From Desulfovibrio sp. UBA4079 (GTDB taxonomy: Bacteria; Desulfobacterota; Desulfovibrionia; Desulfovibrionales; Desulfovibrionaceae), in NCBI GenBank assembly GCA_002382645.1, contig DFYP01000198.1:5170-18936 (forward strand): 13,767 bases of DNA, given 5' to 3'. The translations under genes were made by a program, and so were the position numbers. Shown piece by piece: positions 1 through 6,031 of this stretch (position 1 is its first letter; each line of letters starts with the position of its first letter). The notes beneath the pieces are model-generated. The model was given only the letters and a program-made list of their open reading frames with translations. It had not been told where the DNA came from and ran no database searches.

Positions 1-3
1 TAG

Positions 4-678
4 GCCAAGCCGGAACCGGTCAAGGCCGAGCCGGCCAAGCCCGAGCCGGTCAAGGCCCCGCCGCCCAAGCCCGAGCCGGCCAAGCCGGCGGCCAAGCCCG
101 AGCCCAAGCCCGAGGCCAAGCCCATCAGCGAGACCAAGGCCGAGAGCAAGAAGCCCGAGCCCAAGAAGGAGGCGGCCAAGCCCGAACCCTCCAACAAGGA
201 CATCCTGGCCAGCGCCCTGCAGGACGTGAAGAAGGAGGCGGCCAAGGACGGCGGCAAGAGCTCCGGCCCCTCGCCCCAGCAGCAGGCCAAGAACGACGTG
301 CAGAGCGAGCTGGCCGCGTTGCGCAAGACCGTGGGCGGCAGCCTCTACTCCACGGGCGGTGGCGGCGGCGGTGGCGGCGGCGGATCGGGCAGCTCCGGGC
401 TGCTCCAGGTCTATGCCTCCATCGTGGAGCAGGCCATCAAGAAGAACTGGCGCTATCCCGTGTTCGGCAACGACTCCAACCTGGTGGCCGTGGTCGAGGT
501 GCGCATCGACGCCAAGGGCCAGATCGCCGACGTGAAGGTGCTCACGCCCTCGGACCGGGCGGATTTCGACGACTCCGCGGTGAAGGCCGTGCGCGAAACC
601 AAGGAACTGCCCCCGCCGCCCTCCGAGGCCGTGGGCACCCTGCGGATCAACTTCAACCTCCAGGAACTGAACCGTTAG
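4..678 (+). CDS. tolA: TolA/TonB-like protein, C-terminal part (5' end missing or interrupted)
   Basis: The frame is open from base 4 to the TAG at 676-678 and gives about 224 residues. TolA links the inner-membrane TolQR motor to TolB and Pal across the periplasm. The visible part starts with a Lys/Pro/Glu/Ala-rich stretch (about 70 residues, repeated KPEP units), passes through a short helical segment and a run of ten glycines (near 355-384), and ends in a TonB/TolA C-terminal domain. That domain includes the motif KNWRYP and a YASIVEQAIKK helix before it, then a VEVRIDAKGQIADVKV strand pair. No ATG exists in the visible frame; the first usable start is GTG at 226, with no convincing ribosome binding site. 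Bases 1-3 are an in-frame TAG, so the frame cannot simply continue upstream as read. The membrane anchor is not visible. tolB follows after 15 bp, which supports TolA over a stand-alone TonB. Identity as the Tol-Pal linker is fairly sure; whether the gene is intact is not. Confidence 0.75.
   Translation, partial: AKPEPVKAEPAKPEPVKAPPPKPEPAKPAAKPEPKPEAKPISETKAESKKPEPKKEAAKPEPSNKDILASALQDVKKEAAKDGGKSSGPSPQQQAKNDVQSELAALRKTVGGSLYSTGGGGGGGGGGSGSSGLLQVYASIVEQAIKKNWRYPVFGNDSNLVAVVEVRIDAKGQIADVKVLTPSDRADFDDSAVKAVRETKELPPPPSEAVGTLRINFNLQELNR
7..120 (+). repeat. Imperfect tandem repeat coding for Lys-Pro-Glu-Pro units
   Basis: Two 30-bp units (7-36 and 37-66), a 27-bp partial unit (67-93) and a more degenerate tail code for KPEPVKAEPA-like segments. 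Lys/Pro-rich segments of this kind form stiff extended spacers in TonB-type proteins. The repetition makes the stretch prone to slippage or assembly error, which matters for the in-frame TAG at 1-3. Confidence 0.7.
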
Positions 679-693
679 GGAGATATTCCAGTC

Positions 694-1998
694 ATGAAAT
701 TGAAAACCCTCCTCTTCGCCGCGCTTTTCGTCGCGCTCCTGACGGGCCGGGCCGTGGCCCAGGGCCTGACCGTGGACATCCACGGGCCCGGCCAGCGCAA
801 GGTGAACATGGTCATGCTGCCGCCGCGGCCCCTGAACCAGGGCGCGCCCCCGGCCATGTCCAAGACCTTCGAGGAGCTGGTCCAGCAGAACCTGCGGTTC
901 ATGCCCTTTTTGAACCTCATGCCCGCGTCCACGGTGCCCGGCGGCGATCCCAGCAAGGGCGTCACGGCCGAGGACATCAATTTCCGGCCCCTGCAGCTGG
1001 CGCGCATCGACCTGACCATGACCACGGGCTGGGAGGGCAACCGCCTGGAGGCCCGGGTCTATGAGACCTTCAGCGGCCGCCGGGTCATCGGCAAGGCCTA
1101 CGGCGACCTCACCGACGCCTCCCTGCCGGATGTGGCCGACCGCTTCTGCTCGCTGCTCATGGAGGCCCTCACCGGCAAGAAGGGCTTCTTCACCTCGCCC
1201 ATCGCCTTCGTGCGCCGGGTGGGCTCGGCCAAGGAGATCTTCACGGTCCTGCCCCAGGGCCGGGCCCTGACCCAGGTCACCAGTCTGGGCGGGTTCAACC
1301 TGGGCCCGGACTGGTCCAAGGACGGCAACCTGCTCGTCTTCACCCACCTCAACGAGGAGCGCCACTCCCTGGGCCTCTGGAACCGCAAGACCGGCGAGGT
1401 CAAGCTCTTCCGCGAGGGCCTCGGCAACACGGTCATCTCCCCGGCCTTCACCCCCGAGGGCGGGGTGGCCGTGACCCTGAACAAGTCCGGCAGCGCCGAC
1501 ATCTACATGCTCGACTCGAGCTTCCGGCCCCGGGGCACCATCGCCTCCAGCGGCTTCATCGACGTGTCCCCGGCCTTCGACTCCACCGGCCGGGTCATGG
1601 CCTTCACCTCGGGCCGCTTCGGCGGGCCCCAGATCTTCGTGCTCAACCGGGACACCAACGAGGTCAAGCGGGTGACCTTCGAGGGCAACTACAACACCTC
1701 GCCGTCCTTGAGCCCTGACGGCCGCTTCGTGGCCTTCTCCCGCCAGACCTCCAACGGCCACCGCATCATTCTCACGGACCTTTCCTCGGGCCAGGAGCGC
1801 CAGATCAGCTTCGGCCCGGGCAATGACGAGGACCCGGCCTTCGGGCCCGAGGGCTATTACATCGCCTTCACCTCCAACCGCAGCGGGCAGTACCGCATCT
1901 ATCTGACCACACGGCACGGCGACGAGCCCATCCTGGTCCCCACCGGACCCGGAGACGCCACCTCGCCGGCCTGGGACACGGCCGCAGGCAGCGACTAG
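694..1998 (+). CDS. tolB: TolB, periplasmic beta-propeller protein of the Tol-Pal system
   Basis: The 434-residue protein matches the usual TolB length. It begins with a Sec signal peptide (residues 1-22, probable cleavage after AVA). An N-terminal domain of about 140 residues follows; in the family it carries the Pal- and TolA-contacting part. From about residue 200 there are WD40-like TolB blades about 44 residues apart: PDWSKDG near 205, SPAFTPEG near 249, SPAFDSTG near 292, SPSLSPDG near 336 and DPAFGPEG near 380, with SPAW near 424 closing the ring. The ATG at 694 has an AGGGAG ribosome binding site at 677-682, overlapping the stop codon of the upstream TolA-like gene, so the two are probably translationally linked. 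TolB acts in the periplasm in outer-membrane constriction and integrity. Nothing unusual is seen in the protein. Confidence 0.95.
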   Translation: MKLKTLLFAALFVALLTGRAVAQGLTVDIHGPGQRKVNMVMLPPRPLNQGAPPAMSKTFEELVQQNLRFMPFLNLMPASTVPGGDPSKGVTAEDINFRPLQLARIDLTMTTGWEGNRLEARVYETFSGRRVIGKAYGDLTDASLPDVADRFCSLLMEALTGKKGFFTSPIAFVRRVGSAKEIFTVLPQGRALTQVTSLGGFNLGPDWSKDGNLLVFTHLNEERHSLGLWNRKTGEVKLFREGLGNTVISPAFTPEGGVAVTLNKSGSADIYMLDSSFRPRGTIASSGFIDVSPAFDSTGRVMAFTSGRFGGPQIFVLNRDTNEVKRVTFEGNYNTSPSLSPDGRFVAFSRQTSNGHRIILTDLSSGQERQISFGPGNDEDPAFGPEGYYIAFTSNRSGQYRIYLTTRHGDEPILVPTGPGDATSPAWDTAAGSD

Positions 1999-2048
1999 CC
2001 GAAGGCCGCGGGATATCGCACCATGGGAGCTTCAGGAATTTTGACAAC

Positions 2049-2062
2049 CGGCGCTTGCGCCG
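2049..2062 (+). other. Small hairpin with a CUUG tetraloop in the tolB-pal gap
   Basis: A 5-bp perfect GC stem (CGGCG at 2049-2053, CGCCG at 2058-2062) encloses the loop CTTG, giving the exceptionally stable G(CUUG)C closing arrangement in RNA. It lies 83 bp gap-wise between tolB and pal and 7 bases before the pal ribosome binding site. There is no T-run, so it is not a terminator. It might protect a processed pal message or influence pal translation; both are inference. Confidence 0.4.
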
Positions 2063-2069
2063 AGAATAC

Positions 2070-2075
2070 GGAGAG
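2070..2075 (+). promoter_or_regulatory. Ribosome binding site fixing the pal start at 2082
   Basis: GGAGAG sits 6 bases before the ATG at 2082. The frame is open further upstream to a TTG at 2055, but that codon lies inside the hairpin and would put extra charged residues before the lipoprotein signal, so the ATG is preferred. Confidence 0.75.
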
Positions 2076-2081
2076 AAAGAA

Positions 2082-2639
2082 ATGAAGACGAAGGGTTGGA
2101 TTCTGATCGTTGTCTGCCTGGTGCTGGCCTTGGGCGCGGCCGGGGGCTGCTCCAAGAAACGCGCGTCCACCATGCCTCCCGGCGCCTCCGGCGCGGACGC
2201 CAACGTGCGCGACCACGACTGGGGTTCCGGCAAGGGCAGCGGCTACGGCGAGGACGGCCTCACCGAGGAGCAGCGCCTGGCTCGGCAGCGGGAGCAGGCC
2301 ATGTCCGACCTGGGTCAGCGCATCCAGTTCGGCTTCGACTCCTATGAGCTGTCCCAGGAGGCCCGCGGCATCCTCCAGCACAAGGCCGACGTCATGAAGG
2401 CCACCAGCGGCGTGCGCCTGGTCATCGAGGGCCACTGCGACGACCGCGGCACCGAGGAGTACAACCTGGCCCTGGGCGAGCGCCGCGCCCGCGCCGCCTA
2501 CGAGTTCCTCGTGCTCCTGGGCGTGTCCCCCGAGCGCCTGTCCATCGTGAGCTTCGGCGAGGAGCGGCCCCTGGTCCAGGGCGAGAACGAGACCGCCTGG
2601 GCCCAGAACCGCCGCGACGAGTTCCGCGCCGCCTACTAG
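2082..2639 (+). CDS. pal: Pal, peptidoglycan-associated outer-membrane lipoprotein
   Basis: The product is 185 residues with a lipoprotein signal peptide: Lys-rich start, hydrophobic core (residues 6-20), and an AGGC lipobox with the lipidated Cys at 23. Residue +2 is Ser, not Asp, which in Gram-negative sorting rules favours the outer membrane. After a Gly/Ser-rich spacer, the OmpA-like peptidoglycan-binding domain covers about residues 85-185. It shows FGFDSYEL, the signature GHCDDRGTEEYNLALGERRA and a C-terminal NRRDEF in place of the usual NRRVE/NRRTE ending. Pal anchors the outer membrane to peptidoglycan and is the cargo of TolB. It is the last gene of the operon, with a terminator 22 bp after its stop. 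Confidence 0.95.
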   Translation: MKTKGWILIVVCLVLALGAAGGCSKKRASTMPPGASGADANVRDHDWGSGKGSGYGEDGLTEEQRLARQREQAMSDLGQRIQFGFDSYELSQEARGILQHKADVMKATSGVRLVIEGHCDDRGTEEYNLALGERRARAAYEFLVLLGVSPERLSIVSFGEERPLVQGENETAWAQNRRDEFRAAY

Positions 2640-2660
2640 GCCGGACGTTTCGCAGAACAG

Positions 2661-2692
2661 AGGCCGCGTCCCTGGGGGCGCGGCCTTTTTTT
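2661..2692 (+). terminator. Intrinsic terminator of the tol-pal operon
   Basis: An 8-bp perfect stem (AGGCCGCG at 2661-2668, CGCGGCCT at 2679-2686) encloses a 10-base loop and runs into seven Ts (2686-2692). It follows the pal stop by 22 bp. Its T-run overlaps the stop codon of the convergent pgpA gene. Read on the other strand it lacks a good T-run, so it looks one-directional. Confidence 0.9.
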
Positions 2693-3158
2693 ATCCCTGG
2701 GCCAGGCTCAGGACGAAGAGCAGGGCCCCGGCCAGGGCCCCGGCCAGGAGGTCGTCGGCCATGACGCCCAGGCCCTTGGGCAGGGAGCGTTCCACCAGCC
2801 GGATGGGCCAGGGCTTGGCGACGTCCAGGGCCCGGAACAGGACAAAGGCCGCGAAAAGCGTCCAGAGCGAGGGCGCGGCGAACGGCAGGAGGGCCGTCCA
2901 CTGGCCCAGGACCTCGTCGATGACCACGCAGCCGGGGTCCGTGGCGCCGAGCACGGTCTCGGCCCGGGTCGCCGCCCAGGTCCCCAGGACCAGGATCCCG
3001 GCCAGGGCCAGGAGGCGGCCCCAGAGCGGCAGGGGCAGGAAGATCCAGGGCGCCAGCAGGAGCGCGGCGGCCGAGCCCCAGGTGCCCGGGGCCTGGGGAA
3101 TGCGGCCCACGGGGCCCAGGGTGGACAGTTCCAGGGCCAGGCGGTCCAGGGCGTTCAC
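2691..3158 (-). CDS. pgpA: Phosphatidylglycerophosphatase A
   Basis: This 155-residue membrane protein matches the PgpA family in length and motifs: GRIPQAPGTWGS (18-29), DPGCVVIDEVLGQW (74-87, with the acidic metal-site pair of the family), FRALDVAKPWPI (108-119) and KGLGVMADDLLAG (128-140). Hydrophobic segments lie around 30-60, 88-110 and 137-153. PgpA removes the phosphate from phosphatidylglycerol phosphate in the inner membrane, giving phosphatidylglycerol. The start is a GTG at 3158 with an AGGAG ribosome binding site 5 bases before it. It lies downstream of bfr on the same strand, separated by 85 bp that contain a hairpin. No separate promoter is evident, so transcription by read-through from bfr is possible. 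Confidence 0.93.
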   Translation of the reverse strand: MNALDRLALELSTLGPVGRIPQAPGTWGSAAALLLAPWIFLPLPLWGRLLALAGILVLGTWAATRAETVLGATDPGCVVIDEVLGQWTALLPFAAPSLWTLFAAFVLFRALDVAKPWPIRLVERSLPKGLGVMADDLLAGALAGALLFVLSLAQG

Positions 3159-3184
3159 AGGGGCTCCTGCGCGGGCCTGAGAAG

Positions 3185-3220
3185 GCCCGGCGCGTCGGGG
3201 CTGGCCGCAACGCGCCGGGC
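3185..3220 (-). terminator. GC-rich hairpin after bfr, possible weak terminator
   Basis: An 11-bp perfect inverted repeat (3185-3195 and 3210-3220, half GCCCGGCGCGT) encloses a 14-base loop, starting 24 bp after the bfr stop on the - strand. The sequence after the stem on that strand is CTTCTCAGG, so the T-run is poor. It may stop some transcripts, or act as an mRNA 3' end stabiliser between bfr and pgpA. Confidence 0.5.
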
Positions 3221-3243
3221 GGATGGACGGAAGGGAACCGGCA

Positions 3244-3792
3244 TCAGGCGCCGGCCGCGCCGCTCTGGCTGGCGATGAAGCCCTTGGTGGACGGGCCCGT
3301 GGAGGCCGAGGTCCCGGCGATCTTGGAGAGGTACACGTCGCCCAGGGTCTTGATGTGGCCGCCGGTGTTGTCGAAGTAGTTGTAGTGGGTCTGCTCCTCG
3401 TCGATGATGGCTTCCAGGAGCTTCACGCTGATGCTGTCGCCGTTGGCCCGGCAGACTTCCAGGAAGCCGTTGTACTGGGCGATGGTGTCGTCCTCGAGCC
3501 CGGCGTCGAAGGGGTAGATCTTGCGCACGTCCTGGCTCTTGACCACCTTCTCCATGTTCTGGGACACGGGCTCGCCGCCCAGCTCCTTGATGCGTTCGGC
3601 GAACATCTCGGCGTGGCGCATCTCGTCGATGGCGATGCGTTTCATGTTGGCGGCCAACTCGCCGTAGTCCATGTCGTCCAGGTTGTAGTGCTGGACCATG
3701 TACTGGCTGATGGCTTTCAGCTCCATGGCCCGGGCCTTGTTCAGGACCTCGATGACCTTGGCTTTCTGGGCGTCCCTGTTGCTTTTGGCCAT
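3244..3792 (-). CDS. bfr: Bacterioferritin, iron storage and ferroxidase
   Basis: Bacterioferritin is a 24-subunit cytoplasmic iron store that oxidises Fe(II) at a di-iron site. The 182-residue protein carries the full ferroxidase set: Glu24, Glu57 and His60 (in DEMRHAE), Glu100, and Glu133 with His136 (in EEQTH). Met58, next to Glu57, is in the place of the haem-ligand Met of the family. The sequence resembles D. desulfuricans bacterioferritin along its whole length (for example VIEVLNKARAMEL, DDMDYGELAANMK); that protein is known to bind an iron-coproporphyrin instead of ordinary haem. The start is the ATG at 3792, preceded by AAGGAG with 7-base spacing; an upstream in-frame extension to 3840 has no such support. 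The C-terminal tail after about residue 160 is Ser/Gly/Ala-rich. No rubredoxin gene is adjacent, although one accompanies bfr in D. desulfuricans. Confidence 0.95.
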   Translation of the reverse strand: MAKSNRDAQKAKVIEVLNKARAMELKAISQYMVQHYNLDDMDYGELAANMKRIAIDEMRHAEMFAERIKELGGEPVSQNMEKVVKSQDVRKIYPFDAGLEDDTIAQYNGFLEVCRANGDSISVKLLEAIIDEEQTHYNYFDNTGGHIKTLGDVYLSKIAGTSASTGPSTKGFIASQSGAAGA

Positions 3793-3866
3793 GTCTATTC
3801 TCCTTGGCGTTGAGGTTGCCGGGGAGGGCTCCCGGCGCATCTGCGGGCCGGGGGCCGGATGTCCCC

Positions 3867-3895
3867 AGGATACGGCAATGCGGCACGGGATTCAA
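3867..3895 (-). promoter_or_regulatory. Candidate sigma-70 type promoter of bfr
   Basis: On the - strand TTGAAT (3895-3890) and TATCCT (3872-3867) are exactly 17 bases apart, each matching 4 of 6 consensus positions. The start of transcription would fall near 3860, leaving a leader of about 68 bases. That leader contains a short GC hairpin (3819-3835). I see no recognisable Fur box. This 156-bp gap between the dinB-like gene and bfr is the natural place for a bfr promoter. Confidence 0.4.
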
Positions 3896-3941
3896 GACAA
3901 GGGGGACTCACTTCCAGGAAATGGCTGCGGCCGAAGGATTC

Positions 3942-3959
3942 CCGGGGCTCAGTCCCCGG
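3942..3959 (-). terminator. Small hairpin at the end of the dinB-like gene
   Basis: A 6-bp perfect stem (CCGGGG at 3942-3947, CCCCGG at 3954-3959) has the stop codon of the dinB-like gene in its 6-base loop. There is no T-run on the - strand, only AATCCTT, so it is at best a weak terminator of the maf-dinB unit. Confidence 0.25.
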
Positions 3960-4461
3960 AGCCGCGGAGATAGGCCTCGGTGGTGAGCCAGATTTCCTCC
4001 ATGCGGTACATGTGCCAAAAGTCGTGCATCAGGATGTGCCGGGCCAGGATGGCCAGGCCGTAGCGCTCGTATTCCGGGTGCCGCGCCGGGCGCAGCCAGT
4101 CCTCGGGCCCGGCCTGTTTGAGGAGCGTCAGCATGGCCTCGCGACCGGTGCGGAAGCGCTCCAGGGAATCGGCCACCGGCGGCACCGCCGGCCTCTTGGC
4201 GTTCTCGTCCGGGATCGGGAAGAAGGGCACGAACTCGGGGTTGTCCTCGCTCAGGATGCGGCGGACGCGTTCCCCGAGCATGGGCTGGACCTGGGCCAGA
4301 TGGGCCACGTGCTCGGCCAGGGACCAGAAGCCCTCGCGGCGCTGGAGGTGCAGCCGGTCCCCGGGAATCTCGCGGACCATGGCGGCCAGGATGGCCGGGC
4401 TGTCCTCCAGCCCGCGCAGGATCGCGGCGATGTCCTGGGTGAGAAGGGCTGGAGCGCTCAT
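3949..4461 (-). CDS. DinB/YfiT-like family protein, putative metal-dependent enzyme
   Basis: The 170-residue protein fits the DinB-like four-helix bundle superfamily. Its members bind a divalent metal through three His residues and include thiol transferases and many proteins of unknown role. Here the likely ligands are His51 (in WSLAEHVAH) and His146 with His150 (in HDFWH, an HxxxH motif), the usual arrangement of one early and two late His. A nearby His142 is also present. It is not the DNA polymerase DinB. The start is the ATG at 4461, with an AGGAGG ribosome binding site 5 bases before it; an upstream extension to 4530 would overlap maf. It follows maf after 17 bp and is probably cotranscribed. 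The substrate cannot be told from sequence. Confidence 0.85.
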   Translation of the reverse strand: MSAPALLTQDIAAILRGLEDSPAILAAMVREIPGDRLHLQRREGFWSLAEHVAHLAQVQPMLGERVRRILSEDNPEFVPFFPIPDENAKRPAVPPVADSLERFRTGREAMLTLLKQAGPEDWLRPARHPEYERYGLAILARHILMHDFWHMYRMEEIWLTTEAYLRGSGD

Positions 4462-4478
4462 GAGGTCCTCCTGTTGCG

Positions 4479-5129
4479 TTATCCGGCGGCCCGGTCCGGG
4501 GTCCCTGGGCGCGGCGCGGCCACAGCCCATTCCAGCAGCACTTCCAGGACCCGCGACAGGGGCAGGCCCACCACGTTGGTGTAGGAGCCCTCCACCCGGC
4601 GCACCAGGAATCCGCCCAGGCCTTGGATGGCGTAGGCCCCGGCCTTGTCCAGGGGCTCACCCGTGGCGGCGTAGGCCGCGAGTTCCGCTTGGTGCGAGCG
4701 GCGCATGGTCACGTCCGAGCTCACGGCAAAGCATTTCTCCCCGCCCTGGGGCCGGACCAGGCAGCAGCCCGTGACCACCTGGTGGATGCGGCCCGAGAGA
4801 CGCGCGAGCATGGCGCAGGCGTCGGCCGCGTCCCGGGGCTTGCCCAGGATGTCCTGGTCCAGGACCACGATGGTGTCCGCGGCCAGGATCACGGCCTCGG
4901 GGTGGGCGGCCGCCACGGGCAGGGCCTTGGCCCGGGCCGCGCGCAGGGCATAGTCCGCCGGGGCTTCGCCGGGTTCGGGCCGGGGTTCCTCGGCCTCTCC
5001 GGGGTCGATGGAGAAGCCCAGGCCCAGGGAGCCCAGGAGTTCCCGGCGGCGGGGGCTGGCCGAGGCCAACACCAGGGGGGCGAGGGTCCGGAATGCGCCG
5101 GGACCAGCGGGTTGTGTGAGGAGTGGCAT
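4479..5129 (-). CDS. maf: Maf family nucleoside triphosphate pyrophosphatase (YhdE-like)
   Basis: Maf proteins hydrolyse non-canonical or pyrimidine nucleoside triphosphates to monophosphate and pyrophosphate, acting as house-cleaning enzymes. The 216-residue product has LASASPRRREL (21-31), AADTIVV with the likely catalytic Asp85, the GKP motif (96-98), AGAYAIQG (163-170) and GSYTNVVGLPL (181-191). The last two resemble the YhdE subgroup (dTTP/UTP) more than the YceF subgroup (m7GTP); that subgroup call is inference. The chosen start is the ATG at 5129, with AAGGA about 7 bases upstream. A longer frame starts with TTG at 5165 but adds only a Pro/Gly-rich segment. It is the first gene of a - strand unit with the dinB-like gene and is divergent from the stator operon. 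I found no clear promoter for it in 5130-5265. Confidence 0.93.
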   Translation of the reverse strand: MPLLTQPAGPGAFRTLAPLVLASASPRRRELLGSLGLGFSIDPGEAEEPRPEPGEAPADYALRAARAKALPVAAAHPEAVILAADTIVVLDQDILGKPRDAADACAMLARLSGRIHQVVTGCCLVRPQGGEKCFAVSSDVTMRRSHQAELAAYAATGEPLDKAGAYAIQGLGGFLVRRVEGSYTNVVGLPLSRVLEVLLEWAVAAPRPGTPDRAAG

Positions 5130-5265
5130 GACCCTTTCCTTGCCTCCTTCGGGAGGCGGCGTCAACGTCGCCCGCCGCCCGGTTCCGCGCAGGGGAGGGT
5201 GACGGTTTTTTGGCCCGCGGCGCGGGGCTCCTGGGATTTCTCCAAGGGGATCAGGGCCTCAGCCA

Positions 5266-5282
5266 TTGGCAGGAAATTTGCT
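5266..5282 (+). promoter_or_regulatory. Sigma-54 (RpoN) type -24/-12 promoter of the stator operon
   Basis: The sequence TTGGCAGG-N4-TTGCT matches the consensus YTGGCACG-N4-TTGCW at every fixed position but one (G for C after TGGCA). The GG and GC dinucleotides are separated by exactly 10 bases. The start of transcription would be near 5293, followed by the ribosome binding site at 5300-5305 and the GTG start at 5314. The spacing to a gene of a membrane stator is what is seen for RpoN-dependent flagellar genes. The enhancer-binding activator site is not identified in the 130 bp upstream. Confidence 0.8.
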
Positions 5283-5299
5283 ACTCCCCCGGGAAAGAA

Positions 5300-5305
5300 G
5301 GAAGG
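5300..5305 (+). promoter_or_regulatory. Ribosome binding site fixing the motB-like GTG start
   Basis: GGAAGG lies 8 bases before the GTG at 5314. The alternative in-frame start, a TTG at 5266, is part of the -24 element and would precede the predicted transcript start, so it can be excluded if the promoter is real. Confidence 0.7.
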
Positions 5306-5313
5306 CGAACAGC

Positions 5314-6015
5314 GTGTCCCAGCGTGACGAATCCGTGCTGGCCCGTTACGGGCTGGGCAGTGATCCGGGCCAGACCCTGGGGGGCGGCAGCCTCTCGGAC
5401 TGGGCCGTGCCCTGGTCGGACATGATGATGATCCTCTGCGTGCTCTTCGTGGTGCTTTTCGTCTACGCCAGCACACACAGGAACGTGACCGTGCTCTTCC
5501 GGCCGGGCCAGAGCGTGGCGGCCAGCCCCGAGGCCGACCCGGCGGACGCGCTCCTGGTGCGCCTGGGCGACCGGGGCGTGCTTCTGCGCGCCCCCGACGG
5601 CCGGGAGGTGCTGTTCCGCTCGGACGCCGTGGGCGTGAGCGTGCTGCGCGAGCCCGACGGCGTGATCCGGGTGACCCTGCGCGGGGAGACCTTTTTCCAG
5701 CCCGGCAAAAGCGAGCTTTCGGCCGATGGCCTGAAATACCTGAGCGAGGTCTCCTCGATCCTGCGGGTCCACGGCGGACTGGTCCACGTGGTGGGTCACG
5801 CCGACGAGAGCGAGGGCAGCGGGGCCGCCGGGTTTGAGCTGTCGGTGCGCCGCGCGGCCAGCGTGGCCAAGTATTTCCTGGGCGGCTCCGGCCTGGACCC
5901 CCGGCGCCTGCTGGTCAGCGGCCAGGGCGCCTACCGTCCCGAGACCCCCGCCGGAATGCCGGGAAGCGCCGAGCGCAACCGTCGGGTGGAGATCCTTCTG
6001 CTCAGCGAGCGATGA
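5314..6015 (+). CDS. motB: MotB-like stator protein with OmpA peptidoglycan-binding domain
   Basis: The 233-residue protein has a short cytoplasmic N-terminus, one membrane helix (about 31-52) and a periplasmic OmpA-type domain (about 130-230). At the start of the helix, in PWSDMMM, Asp36 is placed like the ion-carrying Asp32 of E. coli MotB. The OmpA part contains VVGHADESEGSG, a LSVRRA helix start and the terminal NRRVEILLL. The Thr of GHTD is Ala here and the usual Asn before the LS motif is missing, variation also known among MotB proteins. It should form a stator with the MotA-like protein encoded 16 bp downstream, using an ion gradient to drive the flagellar motor; TolR/ExbD-type energisers are less similar. 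The start is GTG, supported by the ribosome binding site and promoter. The gene precedes motA, the reverse of the common order. Confidence 0.85.
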   Translation: MSQRDESVLARYGLGSDPGQTLGGGSLSDWAVPWSDMMMILCVLFVVLFVYASTHRNVTVLFRPGQSVAASPEADPADALLVRLGDRGVLLRAPDGREVLFRSDAVGVSVLREPDGVIRVTLRGETFFQPGKSELSADGLKYLSEVSSILRVHGGLVHVVGHADESEGSGAAGFELSVRRAASVAKYFLGGSGLDPRRLLVSGQGAYRPETPAGMPGSAERNRRVEILLLSER

Positions 6016-6031
6016 TCCAAGGAGTGCACGC

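Noticed and set aside
2041..2067. A possible promoter for pal, with a perfect TTGACA and GAGAAT 15 bases later
   Set aside because: The spacing is short and the transcript would start inside the ribosome binding site at about 2074. The -35 match may be chance.
3223..3813. Long + strand frame opposite bfr
   Set aside because: It is a Val/Leu/Asp/His-rich antisense product of the bacterioferritin gene, with no start signal or domain.
4118..4774. Overlapping + strand frame opposite maf and the dinB-like gene
   Set aside because: No recognisable domain, Arg/Pro/Ser-rich composition, and it covers two recognised genes on the - strand.
5130..5265. Search for a second promoter (for maf, - strand) and for an RpoN activator site in the divergent gap
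   Set aside because: No -35/-10 pair with good spacing and no clear pair of inverted repeats could be supported by eye.
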